64,000 nucleotides of DNA from Archangium primigenium. Lineage in GTDB: Bacteria > Myxococcota > Myxococcia > Myxococcales > Myxococcaceae. The DNA is taken from assembly GCF_016904885.1 (NCBI RefSeq), contig NZ_JADWYI010000001.1, forward strand, positions 5,332,001 through 5,396,000, in the 5' to 3' direction. A program made the translations under genes and the position numbers. Under the pieces are notes generated by a model. That model made no database searches. It was not told the DNA's origin and saw only the letters and a program-made list of their open reading frames with translations. This document shows positions 46,226 through 55,125 of this stretch, piece after piece (position 1 is the first letter of the stretch; the number at the start of each line of letters is the position of its first letter).

Positions 46226-46933
46226 CTATTGGATGAGGTCCGCCTGCCGGGTGGCCGTGTCCGTCAGCAGCCCGAAGTGGCCCGTGTTGTAGGTGTAGGA
46301 CGCGTTCTCGTTGTCGATGCTGCTGGAGTGCACGCCGTTGACCGTGCACACGAGGGTGGAGCAGACGATCTGATCGCTGTTGCTCTTGATGGAATAGATG
46401 CGGCTGGCCATCCGCTTGCCGGCGATGCCCTTGAGCAACGGGCTGCTGATGGACAGGCCGTGGTAGCCGCACGTGGACGTCACCACGTTGTACGGGTACG
46501 TGCCGCAGCTCCACAGGCCCCGGTAGGCCCCCGCGATGCCCACGAACGCGTCCACGCGGCCGGCCACGCCCAGATCGAGGATGGACTTGATGGACAACGT
46601 CACCCCCATGGAGTGGCCGATCACGTCGATCTTCCCCGTACACGAGCGCGCGAGCGCCTGGTTGATGGCGTCCTTCACCGCGACGAGCTCCGAGCCGTCA
46701 TGATCGTTGCACGCCGCGCACGTCTTCGAGCCCCAGTTGGGCCGGAAGATGTCCCCGGCGGCGTAACCCCGGCGCAGCAGCTCGTTGTACGTGTTGTCGA
46801 AGTCCGCCGGCTTGCCCGCGTTGCCGTGCACCAGCACCACCGCGTCCTGGCAGGCCGCCTCGGCGGACGCCGCGCCTCCCACCACCGCGAAGACGGACAG
46901 CAGGGCCACCGCGCTCATCAGTCGCTTCGTCAT
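46226..46933 (-). CDS. Secreted lipase (class 2, LipA/EstB-like alpha/beta hydrolase)
   Basis: The product is 235 aa with signal peptide MTKRLMSAVALLSVFAVVGGAASAEA, which sets the start. The alpha/beta hydrolase motifs are oxyanion region 'VVLVHGNAGKPADF', nucleophile elbow 'IGHSMG' with Ser108, and catalytic His219 in 'NTGHFGLL'. Several cysteines (CQD, 'KTCAACND', 'SCTGK', 'WSCGTYP', 'TCGYHG', 'VCSTLVC') suggest disulfide bonding outside the cell. It is similar in size and motif order to Bacillus LipA-type lipases. It probably hydrolyses lipids or esters from prey or debris. Its promoter has its own inverted repeat. Confidence 0.9.
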   Translation of the reverse strand: MTKRLMSAVALLSVFAVVGGAASAEAACQDAVVLVHGNAGKPADFDNTYNELLRRGYAAGDIFRPNWGSKTCAACNDHDGSELVAVKDAINQALARSCTGKIDVIGHSMGVTLSIKSILDLGVAGRVDAFVGIAGAYRGLWSCGTYPYNVVTSTCGYHGLSISSPLLKGIAGKRMASRIYSIKSNSDQIVCSTLVCTVNGVHSSSIDNENASYTYNTGHFGLLTDTATRQADLIQ

Positions 46934-46979
46934 CGTGCTCCTCCGGGTTCGTCCGTCAGGGGACGGGCTCACCCGGAGA

Positions 46980-47008
46980 ACATGAATGACGCTTCATTCA
47001 GGTGTCAA
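46980..47008 (-). promoter_or_regulatory. Lipase promoter with operator-like inverted repeat
   Basis: On the minus strand TTGACA (47008-47003) matches the sigma-70 -35 perfectly. The 17-base spacer region contains TGAATGA-AGCG-TCATTCA (47000-46983), a perfect 7-4-7 inverted repeat. The -10 would be near 46985-46980 (TCATGT, weak). A repressor or activator sitting on the repeat could control the lipase gene, whose ATG is 47 bases further on. Confidence 0.5.
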
Positions 47009-47043
47009 AGCCTTTCCCGGGACGGCGTGGCGCGCCACTCCCT

Positions 47044-48252
47044 TCAGGTCTCGATGCCGCGGTTCACGCACAGGAGCTGATCGCGCGTTCCCGAGGGATG
47101 GCGGTAGGTGATGATGCGCGGGCGCATCCACGTGTGGACGCCGTCGGACTGCCGGTACTGCCCCCAGCCCTGACCGTCGAAGGTCGTCCACCAGAGGGTC
47201 TGATCCTTCCCGCCACCGCGCGCGACGAGGTACAGCGTGTCCTGGAACACGGTGAGCGACGGACTGGACTGGGAGTAGGCGTGGCCCCCGCGGATCTGCT
47301 GGTAGGTCGTCCAGGTGTTTCCGTCATACGTCATCCACCAGATCGACTGATCTTTGCCGGAGCCTCGGGCCAGCAGGTGCAGCTTGCCCTGGAAGACCAC
47401 GAGCGACGGACTGCAGATGGACGAGGCCCGATCTCCATGGATCTGCTGGTAGCGGCTCCAGCCGTGGCCGTCGAAGGTCGTCCACCAGAGGGATGAGTCC
47501 GAGCCGGAGCCGCGCGCGACGAGATGCAGCTTGCCCTGGAACTCCACGAGCGCCGGGCCACACTGGGACGTGGCATGTCCCCCGAGGATCTGCTGGTAGC
47601 CGCTCCAGCCGTGTCCATCGAAGGTCGACCACCAGAAGGTCTGATCGTTCCCGCCACCGCGCGCGACGAGGTGCAGCTTGCCCTGGTAGGCCGCGAGGCC
47701 CGGGGCATCCGCGGAAAAGACAGAACCGCCCACCTGCTCATAGGTGGACCATTCGCCATCGAAGGTCATCCACCAGAGGTGGCTGTCGCTGCCGCCGCCT
47801 CGGGCGACGCAGAACAGCTTGTCCTGGAAGACCGCCAGCTCGGCGCCATACTCCGCGTAGACATGACTCAACTTCTGCTCGGGTCCCCATGCACCGCTGC
47901 TGGGGTCGAACGCGGACCACCGCAGCTGGGAGTCGTCGACATGGCCCCCGGTCTCCGGGAGCGGCACGAGCAGGGTCGGCATGATCCAGGGCGAGACCAG
48001 CCGGACGCCCAGTCCGTTTTGATCCTCGGCCTTGATGATGAGGTTGCGCGCCTTGAGGTAGTACTTGATGAGGGACGCGCAGGGCCCCAACTCCGAGCCC
48101 AGCACCTTCACCAGGTAGCCCTCCCACTTGTCGATCTGCTCGAGCAGCTGGGTCGCCGCTTCGTTGAGGTGCAGGGTGAAGCCCCACCAGTGCGTCTCCA
48201 GTCGGACGTTCACATCGGCGATCGAGAACGGATTCCAGGACTGCTGTTCCAT
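47044..48252 (-). CDS. Beta-propeller lectin-like protein
   Basis: The product is 402 aa with no signal peptide. Residues ~1-95 form an N-terminal domain ('FSIADVNVRLETHWWGFTLHLNEAATQLLEQIDKWEGYLVKVLG'). The rest is five full repeats of about 47 residues of the type 'LVVFQGKLHLLARGSGKDQSIWWMTYDG'. A half repeat at the front ('QLRWSAFDPSSGAW') and one at the end ('RDQLLCVNR') would close a six-bladed propeller. The conserved Trp-Trp and 'ARG-G-D' positions recall PLL/tectonin-type lectins. A sugar-binding or coat role is likely. A sigma-54 promoter upstream suggests developmental or signal-dependent expression. Confidence 0.85.
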   Translation of the reverse strand: MEQQSWNPFSIADVNVRLETHWWGFTLHLNEAATQLLEQIDKWEGYLVKVLGSELGPCASLIKYYLKARNLIIKAEDQNGLGVRLVSPWIMPTLLVPLPETGGHVDDSQLRWSAFDPSSGAWGPEQKLSHVYAEYGAELAVFQDKLFCVARGGGSDSHLWWMTFDGEWSTYEQVGGSVFSADAPGLAAYQGKLHLVARGGGNDQTFWWSTFDGHGWSGYQQILGGHATSQCGPALVEFQGKLHLVARGSGSDSSLWWTTFDGHGWSRYQQIHGDRASSICSPSLVVFQGKLHLLARGSGKDQSIWWMTYDGNTWTTYQQIRGGHAYSQSSPSLTVFQDTLYLVARGGGKDQTLWWTTFDGQGWGQYRQSDGVHTWMRPRIITYRHPSGTRDQLLCVNRGIET

Positions 48253-48303
48253 CTGTGATTCCTCGGGGCTGGGATGGGTGTCGCGACGTGCGGGAGGACC
48301 CAC

Positions 48304-48320
48304 AGCAAATCCCGTTCCCA
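48304..48320 (-). promoter_or_regulatory. Sigma-54 promoter of the propeller lectin gene
   Basis: On the minus strand TGGGAACG-GGAT-TTGCT matches TTGGCACG-N4-TTGCT at all but two fixed positions, with GG-N10-GC spacing kept. It would start transcripts near 48293, about 40 bases before the ATG at 48252. Together with the promoter at 32239 it makes two sigma-54 promoters in this window. Confidence 0.6.
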
Positions 48321-48487
48321 GCAGGCCCAGGCCCATTTTCCTCTCGGAGGGGCCTCGCCTGACGTGTCCGTCCTCCCGTTGGCGCGTCAGGACCCTCCGC
48401 TGACAGGGCAGGGCGGAAACATCATCCGCCCGATAAGCGGTTCCCATTCGCCTCGCGTGAAGGCGCCCCCACTCTCCGACAACCGCC

Positions 48488-48515
48488 TTGCAATTGCCAC
48501 CGTGTTGCATTTAAT
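48488..48515 (+). promoter_or_regulatory. Sigma-70-type promoter of the ABC operon
   Basis: TTGCAA (48488-48493), a 16-base spacer and TTTAAT (48510-48515, 5 of 6 to TATAAT) lie in the divergent region 48253-48572, about 58 bases before the ATPase ATG. The 320-base region otherwise holds the opposite sigma-54 promoter and no gene. GAGGAG precedes the ATG at 48573. Confidence 0.5.
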
Positions 48516-48572
48516 CCCCGTGATGGGACGGGGGGCCGCGGGTGGTCGCGGTTCATTCGGAGCGAGGAGCGC

Positions 48573-49313
48573 ATGTCCGACATCGTGAATACCGGCGGGC
48601 TCGAGGCCCTTGGGCTCGAGCACCGCTATGGCTCGAAGACCGTTCTTCGGGGGTTGAACTTCACCGTGGAGCCTGGGCGGATCTACGCCCTGCTGGGCGG
48701 CAACGGCGCGGGCAAGTCGACGACGCTCGGCATCTTCCTGGGCCTGGTGCGACCGACGGCGGGACAGGCCCGGGTGTGTGGCCAGGACGTGGCGGCGGAT
48801 CCCCAGGCCGCGCGCTCGCGCCTGGCCTACGTGCCGGAGAACGTGGCCCTCTACGAGCACCTCAGCGCGCGGGAGAACCTCGACTATTTCCTGACCGTCG
48901 CGGGGAGTGAGCAGCGCGCGCCGTCGGACATCGACGCGGCGCTGGAGGCGGTGGGCCTGGTGCACGAGGCCTGGGGCAAGCGCGTGGGCGGGTTCTCCAA
49001 GGGCATGCGCCAGAAGGTGGCCATCGCGCTGGCCATTGCCCGGCGGGTGCCCGTGCTCCTCTTGGACGAGCCGACCTCGGGCCTGGATCCCCGGGCGACC
49101 GGGGACTTCAACCGGCTTTTGGACACGGCGCGCGCGCGCGGGGTCGCCACCCTGATGGTGACGCACGACCTGCTGAGCGCCGCGGAGATCGCCGACCGGA
49201 TCGGCTTCCTGGCCCAGGGCAGGCTCGAGGAGGAGTTGGCCGCCACCGGCGCGGAGCGCTTCGACGTCCGGGCCTTGCATCAGCGCTACGCGCGGGCAGG
49301 GGAGGCCGCATGA
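48573..49313 (+). CDS. ABC transporter ATP-binding protein
   Basis: The product is 246 aa. Walker A is 'GGNGAGKST' near 44-52; the Q-loop region is 'VPENVALYEHL', with Glu-Asn in place of Gln. The signature is 'GGFSKGMRQKVAIALA', a variant of LSGGQ, followed by Walker B 'VLLLDEPTSGLDP' and switch His in 'MVTHDL'. It belongs to the ABC-2 exporter class (CcmA/NatA-like). It energises the two permeases downstream, with which it is coupled by an ATGA overlap. Confidence 0.93.
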   Translation: MSDIVNTGGLEALGLEHRYGSKTVLRGLNFTVEPGRIYALLGGNGAGKSTTLGIFLGLVRPTAGQARVCGQDVAADPQAARSRLAYVPENVALYEHLSARENLDYFLTVAGSEQRAPSDIDAALEAVGLVHEAWGKRVGGFSKGMRQKVAIALAIARRVPVLLLDEPTSGLDPRATGDFNRLLDTARARGVATLMVTHDLLSAAEIADRIGFLAQGRLEEELAATGAERFDVRALHQRYARAGEAA

Positions 49314-50746
49314 GCGCCCACCGCACGAAGGTGCTCCGAGTCGCCGCCGAGGAGCTGCGGGCCCTGGCGCGCAACCGCGTGGCGATGATCGCCAGCGTCA
49401 CGCTCGCGGCCCTGTTGGTGACCTCCGCCCTCCTGGGCGTGGAGCAGCGCGATGCCACGCGGGCGGCCCGGGCCCGCTACCAGGCCACGGCGGACGAGGC
49501 GTTCGACGCCCAGCCGGACCGACACCCGCACCGGATGGTGCACTACGGGCAGTTCGTCTTCCGGCCCCTCTCGGCCCTGGCCTTCTTCGATCCGGGAGTG
49601 GATGGCTTCACCGGCAACACGGTGTTCCTGGAAGGGCACCGGCAGAACAGCGCCAACTTCAGCGAGGCGCGGCAGTCCTCGCTGCTGTTGCGGTTTGGTC
49701 AGCTGACGCCGGCCTTCGTGCTGCAGACCCTGGCGCCGCTGCTCATCGTCTTCCTCGCCTTCGGGGCCGTCGCCCGCGAGCGCGAGCAGGGGACCTTGCG
49801 GCTCCTGCTGGCCCAGGGCTTGCGCCCGTCCGAGCTCGCCCTGGGCAAGCTGGGGGCCCATGCCGGGGTGGTGGCCGCGATCGCCGCGCCGGCGCTCCTG
49901 GTGCTGACGGCCGCGGGGCTCGCGGGCTGGGTGCCCCCCATGCCCAGCCTGCTGCTGGTGTCCGGCTATCTCCTCTACCTGTCCATCTGGGCGGTGGGGG
50001 CCCTGCTCGTGTCGCTGCGGGTCCGGCGCGCCCGGGACGCGATGATCGTCCTGGTGGCGGCCTGGATGGGCGTGGTCATCCTCGCGCCCCGGCTCCTTCC
50101 CGAGCTCGCGGTGGCACGCGTCCCCACGCCCACGCGCATCGAGACGGACGTGGCCATTCATCAGGAACTCAAGCGGCTCGGCGACAGCCACGATCCGGAC
50201 GACCCCTACTTCTCCGAGTTCAAGGCGAAGACCCTCGCCCACTATGGCGTCGACTCGGTGGAGGCGCTTCCCGTCCAGTGGGCGGGCCTGGTCGCCATGG
50301 AGGGCGAGCGCATGACGAGCGGACTGTTCGATCGCCATGCGCGGGACGCCTTCGCCCGCGAGGCCGAGCAGAACCAGCTCGTGCGCCGGTTCGGGGTGCT
50401 CAGCCCGCTCATCGCCGTGCGCCAGCTCTCCATGAGTCTGGCCGCCACCGACACCGAGAGCCACCAGGACTTCCTGGAGCAGGTGGAGCGGCACCGCTAC
50501 GCCTTCGTCCAGGCGCTCAACCTCCTGCAGGTGACGAAGATCCCCAACCAGAACGCCGGCGCGGACCCTCGGATCGCCGCCGAGCATTGGAAGACACTGC
50601 CCGGCTTCACCTACCGGCCACCGGACGTGCTCCAGCTCGCGGGCGACCGCATCCAGGCCAGTCTCCTGGTGCTGGTCTGCTGGCTCGTGGCGCTGCTCGT
50701 CGGTTGTGGCCTCGCGGCCCGGCGTCTGGAGGAGGCCTCGCGATGA
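49310..50746 (+). CDS. ABC-2 permease, DUF3526-like, subunit 1
   Basis: The product is 478 aa. One N-terminal helix (residues ~24-42) is followed by a large extracytoplasmic loop ('FDAQPDRHPHRMVHYGQFVF', 'PGVDGFTGNTVFLEGHRQN'), helices at ~130-265, a second long external region and a C-terminal helix. This layout is typical of ABC-2 permeases with DUF3526. It is coupled by ATGA overlaps to the ATPase upstream and to permease 2 downstream. The substrate is not evident; family members are often found next to outer-membrane receptors or peptide genes, none of which is adjacent. Confidence 0.88.
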   Translation: MSAHRTKVLRVAAEELRALARNRVAMIASVTLAALLVTSALLGVEQRDATRAARARYQATADEAFDAQPDRHPHRMVHYGQFVFRPLSALAFFDPGVDGFTGNTVFLEGHRQNSANFSEARQSSLLLRFGQLTPAFVLQTLAPLLIVFLAFGAVAREREQGTLRLLLAQGLRPSELALGKLGAHAGVVAAIAAPALLVLTAAGLAGWVPPMPSLLLVSGYLLYLSIWAVGALLVSLRVRRARDAMIVLVAAWMGVVILAPRLLPELAVARVPTPTRIETDVAIHQELKRLGDSHDPDDPYFSEFKAKTLAHYGVDSVEALPVQWAGLVAMEGERMTSGLFDRHARDAFAREAEQNQLVRRFGVLSPLIAVRQLSMSLAATDTESHQDFLEQVERHRYAFVQALNLLQVTKIPNQNAGADPRIAAEHWKTLPGFTYRPPDVLQLAGDRIQASLLVLVCWLVALLVGCGLAARRLEEASR

Positions 50747-52122
50747 GCACCTGGACCGTGGAACTCCGATTGTTGCTCCGGGCGCCGTTGAGCGTGGGCG
50801 CGCTGCTGTTGCTGCTGCTGCTCACGGCCCTGTCCGTGGCGGCCGGCCTCGCGGCGACCGCCCGGCAGGCCGCCATCATCGAGCGGGTGGAAGCCACGCA
50901 GGGGCAGGACCTGGACGCGGTGACCCGGGAGTACGGCAAGCCCGAGGGAGACGCGGGCTCCGCCGCCTATTACACCTTCCACCTCACCACGGATCCTCCA
51001 TCGCCCCTGGCCTTCGCGGCGATGGGCCAGCGGGATGTGCAGCCCTATGTCCTGCGGGTGCGGCTGCTGGGCTTGCAGTCCCAACTCTACGAGTCCGAGA
51101 CCTTGAACCCGGAGCTCGCGCTCCCCGGCGCGTTCGACTTCGCCTTCGTGCTCATCTACCTGGCGCCCCTGGTCATCATCGCCCTGATGCACGAGCTGGT
51201 GTCAGGCGAGCGCGAGGCGGGGCGGCTGCGGCTCCTGGTCTCCCTGCCGGGCTCGGGCCTCGGGGTCTGGGGACGCCGCGGCCTGCTGCGCTCCCTGCTG
51301 GTCCTGGGCGCCTTGCTCGTCCCGTTCGGGGTGGGCGCGGTGATCGCCCGGGCCCCGGTGGCGGGCACCCTGACCATCGCCCTGGCGACGGCGCTCTACG
51401 CGGCGTTCTGGTCGGCGCTGTCGCTCTGGGTCTCCGCGCGAGGCCGCGGCTCGGCGGCCAACGGCGCGGCGCTGATGGCCTGTTGGATCGCGCTGACCCT
51501 GCTGGCGCCCGCGCTGGCCAACGCCGTCATCTCCCGCGCCCTCCCCGTGGCCCAAGGCGTCGACCTGACCCTGGCCCAGCGCGAGCGGGTGCACCGGGCC
51601 TGGGACATTCCCAAGGAGGAGACCTTCCGGCCCTTCTTCGTCAAGCATCCGGAGTGGCGCGACACGCCGCCGGTGCTCGGGCGCTTCCATTGGAAGTGGT
51701 ACTACGCCATGCACGAGGTGGGGGATGACGGGGTCGCCGCCGAGGTGGCGGACTACCGCCAGAGCCTGACGGCGCGCGAGGCATGGGCCGCCCGGCTCGG
51801 CTGGGTGCTCCCGGCGGCCGCCGTGCAGACGTTCCTCCACCGGGCCGCGGACAGCGACCTGCGGGCGCAGCTGGCCTACCAGCGGGGCATCGAGGCGTTC
51901 CATACCCGGCTGCGCGCTTTCTATTACCCGTACCTGTTCCACGAGCGGCCGTTCCAACGGGCCGACTTCGAGCAGCTGCCCCGCTACGAACCCCGGCCGT
52001 CGAGCGCCTCCCTGCCACTCGCGCCGATGCTCGGGTTGCTGGTGCTGGCGGCGCTCGCCTGCGGTGCCGCCATTCGAGGGGTCCGCGCGCTGTCCTCGTT
52101 CGCGGCTCGGGAAGGGCAGTGA
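50743..52122 (+). CDS. ABC-2 permease, DUF3526-like, subunit 2
   Basis: The product is 459 aa and is paralogous in layout to permease 1: an N-terminal helix (~15-36), an external loop ('YYTFHLTTDPPSPLAFAAMGQRDVQPYVL'), five helices between ~125 and 270, a large external domain, and a final helix (~430-447). The ATG at 50743 lies in an overlap with the previous stop. The two permeases probably form a heterodimer with two copies of the ATPase. The gene converges on the AHL-lactonase-like gene with 3 bases between stops. Confidence 0.88.
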   Translation: MSTWTVELRLLLRAPLSVGALLLLLLLTALSVAAGLAATARQAAIIERVEATQGQDLDAVTREYGKPEGDAGSAAYYTFHLTTDPPSPLAFAAMGQRDVQPYVLRVRLLGLQSQLYESETLNPELALPGAFDFAFVLIYLAPLVIIALMHELVSGEREAGRLRLLVSLPGSGLGVWGRRGLLRSLLVLGALLVPFGVGAVIARAPVAGTLTIALATALYAAFWSALSLWVSARGRGSAANGAALMACWIALTLLAPALANAVISRALPVAQGVDLTLAQRERVHRAWDIPKEETFRPFFVKHPEWRDTPPVLGRFHWKWYYAMHEVGDDGVAAEVADYRQSLTAREAWAARLGWVLPAAAVQTFLHRAADSDLRAQLAYQRGIEAFHTRLRAFYYPYLFHERPFQRADFEQLPRYEPRPSSASLPLAPMLGLLVLAALACGAAIRGVRALSSFAAREGQ

Positions 52123-52125
52123 CCC

Positions 52126-52902
52126 TCAATCGTAGCAGGCGGGGGCCAGGGGCCGGGCGTGCACCTCGTCCGGGTCATGCAGCAGGACGAGCTCTCCCCC
52201 CGAGGCGTCGCGGATCGCCTTGAGCTTGCGGATCGAGGCAATCCCCAGCGCGGGGTCCTCGCACTCGCCCGGGGCAATCTCCCGCTCGAAGTTCTCGCGC
52301 AGGTCTCCCGCGTCGGCCACGAGGATCTTCGTGCCACTCCGGGGCAACTCGACGACGAGGGACTGGTGCCCCGGCATGTGGCCGAGCGTCAGCACGCCGC
52401 GCACGCCGGGCATCAGCTCCCAGTCCCCGTCCACCAGCCGCCAGTCGCGGTCCGGCAGCCGGAAGTCCTCATCGAACACCGCCGGGTTGCCGTGGGGACC
52501 CATGGCGTAGGCGTACTCCCGGCGCTGGATGTGGATGCTCGCCCGGGGGAAGTACTTGAGGTGGCCCGTGTGGTCGTAGTGCACGTGGCTGAGGATCACC
52601 GCGTGGATGTCCTCGGGCTGGACCCCCAGCCGGGCCAGCTGGGGCAGCAGCTCGTGCTCGGGCAGGATGACGGGCGGGGCGACCCAGCCAGGACCCTGGA
52701 ACCGCTGGCGGCGGAGGGGATCCTTCAGCGCCGCCGGATCCGCGCCCGTGTCGAAGAGCACCCAGCCGTGCGCCGTGTCCAGGAGGTACGCGCACACGGG
52801 CTCGCACAGGATGACGGTGGGATCCGCGCCTCGGAGGGACACGGAGCGGGGGAGGATCTCATAGCCACAGCGGAGGATGAACAGGCGGCGCACGGCGCTC
52901 AT
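52126..52902 (-). CDS. N-acyl-homoserine-lactonase-like metallo-hydrolase
   Basis: The product is 258 aa without a signal peptide. Metallo-beta-lactamase motifs are H106-x-H108-x-D110-H111 in 'LSHVHYDHTGHL', 'GHMPGHQSLV' (third ligand His), 'LVADAGDLREN' (bridging Asp) and the final His in 'LLHDPDEV'. The order and the short N-terminus ('CEPVCAYLLDTAHGWVLFDTGADP') match AiiA-type lactonases, which open the lactone ring of acyl-homoserine signals. Myxobacteria usually lack AHL synthesis, so a quorum-quenching role against prey is attractive but inferred. Other lactone or ester substrates are possible. Confidence 0.85.
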   Translation of the reverse strand: MSAVRRLFILRCGYEILPRSVSLRGADPTVILCEPVCAYLLDTAHGWVLFDTGADPAALKDPLRRQRFQGPGWVAPPVILPEHELLPQLARLGVQPEDIHAVILSHVHYDHTGHLKYFPRASIHIQRREYAYAMGPHGNPAVFDEDFRLPDRDWRLVDGDWELMPGVRGVLTLGHMPGHQSLVVELPRSGTKILVADAGDLRENFEREIAPGECEDPALGIASIRKLKAIRDASGGELVLLHDPDEVHARPLAPACYD

Positions 52903-53077
52903 GGTCCGCCGAGTGTCACCGGGACGCGGCCCGGATGCAGCCGGAGGCGCCGCTCCTTCGCGCTCAAGCGAACAGTCGGGGCCCGCGCGCGTGTACCCGG
53001 GTCCAGGTTCACGGCGGGGACACTTGGCCCATCATGGGTGGCCGTGGTTGACGGGCGCGGAGAGTCGGGGTGAGCAC

Positions 53078-54424
53078 ATGTTGTCCTTTGGGAAGACGGA
53101 CCTGCTGCGGATGCAGCGCACGAACTACTTCATCGGCGCGGGGGGCCTGGTGTTGGGGTTGGTGTTGCACTGCGCGGTGCTGGGCGCGTGGTCCGTGAAC
53201 CTCATCCTCCTCCAGTCCGCGTGGGTCCTGATCTTCGTGTTGATGGGGATCGGCCTGGGCGCGGACCGGCTGTCCCTGAAATGGACGGGCACCGCCGCCG
53301 CGGCCCTCGCGTTCCTGGGGCTCACGGGCTTCATCCTGCTGAGCGGCGGCGCCAACAGTCCCTACTTCCACATCCTCATCGCCCTGCCTTTCCTCCAGGC
53401 CGTGTACTCGCCGGACAGCCGCCTGCCCGCGGTGGTGGGCGGGGTCAGCTCGCTGCTGGCCATCCTCCTCTTCAACGCGTGGGGCGGCGTCCCCCTGCCC
53501 AAGCAGATCCTCACGGTGACGAGCTTCTGCATCTTCCTGGGCCTGGCGCTCTACGGCACCCGCATGTACCGGCACATCCTCCACTCGCATGTCGCGGCCC
53601 ATCAGGAGCGACTCCGGGCGCTCGAACGGCTCGCGGAGAGCGAGCGGCTGCGCGGCGAGGCCGAGAGAGCGCGCGCGGAGGTGGAGCGGCTGGTGCTCGT
53701 GGGACAGCTGGCCGCCGGGGTGGCGCACGAGGTGAACAACCCCCTGGCCTATGTGAAGGCCAACCTGAGCTACCTGCAGCGCGAGACGCGCGGCGGCGGA
53801 GGGACGCTCGGGCGCGAGGAGCTCCAGGAGATGCTCGACGAGACCCAGCAGGGCGTGCTGCGCATCCAGCAGATCGTCGAGGACCTGCGGGGCTTCTCGC
53901 GCGCCGGCACGTCTCCGGAGGAGCGGGGGGGACTGCCGGAGGCCTTGTCCGAGGCGACCCGGCTGGCGGCGATGCGGCTGCACGGCGGCGAGGTGGTGCT
54001 GGAGCTGCCGTCGGGCCTCCCCATGGTCCGGCTGGGCCAGCGGCACATGGTGCAGGTGCTGCTCAACCTGCTGATCAACGCCGGGGACGCGGTGGAATCG
54101 GCGCGGCCCGTGCGGCGACCGCGCATCCAGGTGCGGGTCCGGCGCGAGGAGGGCGGCGTGCGCGTGCAGGTGGAGGACAACGGGCCGGGCATCCCCGAGG
54201 CGGTGCTGCCCCACCTCTTCGAGCCCTTCTTCACCACCAAGCCCCCGGGCAAGGGCACGGGCCTGGGCCTGGCGCTGTGCCGGGAGTACGTGGCGCGGGT
54301 GGGGGGCACGCTCCAGGCGGAGAATCATCCGGGCGGCGCGCGCTTCGTGCTCCTCTTGCCCGAGGCCCCCGGGCTGCCCGTGCCCGTGCGGATGCCCCGG
54401 GACGAGCCCTGGCTCACCAGGTGA
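53078..54424 (+). CDS. Membrane-bound histidine kinase
   Basis: The product is 448 aa with ATG at 53078. Five or six hydrophobic helices fill residues ~15-170 with hardly any periplasmic domain. A coiled coil follows ('HQERLRALERLAESERLRGEAERARAEVERL'), then the HisKA with His217 in 'GVAHEVNNPLAYVKANL' and the HATPase with 'EDNGPGIPEAVLPHLFEPFFTTKPPGKGTGLGLALCREY'. No receiver is fused and no response regulator is adjacent, so it is an orphan kinase, as is common in myxobacteria. The ligand is probably sensed within the membrane. Confidence 0.9.
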   Translation: MLSFGKTDLLRMQRTNYFIGAGGLVLGLVLHCAVLGAWSVNLILLQSAWVLIFVLMGIGLGADRLSLKWTGTAAAALAFLGLTGFILLSGGANSPYFHILIALPFLQAVYSPDSRLPAVVGGVSSLLAILLFNAWGGVPLPKQILTVTSFCIFLGLALYGTRMYRHILHSHVAAHQERLRALERLAESERLRGEAERARAEVERLVLVGQLAAGVAHEVNNPLAYVKANLSYLQRETRGGGGTLGREELQEMLDETQQGVLRIQQIVEDLRGFSRAGTSPEERGGLPEALSEATRLAAMRLHGGEVVLELPSGLPMVRLGQRHMVQVLLNLLINAGDAVESARPVRRPRIQVRVRREEGGVRVQVEDNGPGIPEAVLPHLFEPFFTTKPPGKGTGLGLALCREYVARVGGTLQAENHPGGARFVLLLPEAPGLPVPVRMPRDEPWLTR

Positions 54425-54965
54425 GCACGTAGGTACAGGCCTCGGCGCCCCGGGAGCGACAGCCCTCCGGCGCGTGCACGATCCGCAACTGGAAGGCGCT
54501 GCTCCGGGGCGGCAGGCGGGCGTGGAAGCCATCCAGCAAGCCCTGATCGAACTCGCACGGATAGGGATTGTCGCTGCGCAGCCGACCGCTGTTCTTCTTC
54601 AAGGGCTGATAGTGATAGCCCCCGATGTCGCCCTCGCCCCGGTGGTTCCTGCGGTAGGCGTCATTGAGCAGGGGAAGGATCTGCTCGAACGTGTCCACCT
54701 GCGGAGGGAGGATGGCCATGCGCGGCACCTGCGAGCCAAAGGCCCTCAGGGTATGGGTGCCGATGCGCTCGCGGATGTCCTCCAGGCTCCGGATGATGGC
54801 CTCGAGCGGGTACCAGCGCCGGGAGCTGTCGGACTCCAATTCGATGCCGTGCGAGGCGAGGATGCGTTGCACCTCGCCATTGAGGACGTTGTACGTCCCG
54901 AGCAGCGACTGGATGTTGAGGCTCAAAACCTCGACCGCCGAGGCGCGGATTCCACGGCCCATCAT
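54414..54965 (-). CDS. Hypothetical protein, V4R-like C-terminus
   Basis: The product is 183 aa, cytoplasmic. The N-terminal part is helical ('LNIQSLLGTYNVLNGEVQRILASHGIELES'), with a middle Gly/Asn/Tyr segment. The final residues 'GCRSRGAEACTYVLTW' have the C-x4-G-x2-x-C-x-Y pattern seen at the end of V4R and haem-NO-binding-like sensor domains. The match is short, so the assignment is tentative. It overlaps the 3' end of the convergent histidine kinase gene by 11 bases. An in-frame ATG directly follows the first Met. Confidence 0.65.
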   Translation of the reverse strand: MMGRGIRASAVEVLSLNIQSLLGTYNVLNGEVQRILASHGIELESDSSRRWYPLEAIIRSLEDIRERIGTHTLRAFGSQVPRMAILPPQVDTFEQILPLLNDAYRRNHRGEGDIGGYHYQPLKKNSGRLRSDNPYPCEFDQGLLDGFHARLPPRSSAFQLRIVHAPEGCRSRGAEACTYVLTW

Positions 54966-55125
54966 GTGTCACCCCTCGGGAAACCGACCCCGGAAGTCAA
55001 CCATGTGGAGGGGGAGGGCTCAAGTTGGTCGCCCGGGGATATCCCTGAATCTTCCGGTCTTTACAAGAAAATAACGTTAATTCTGTTTTCCGGCTTAGGC
55101 CCGTCTCCGTCGAGCCTCCCGAACG

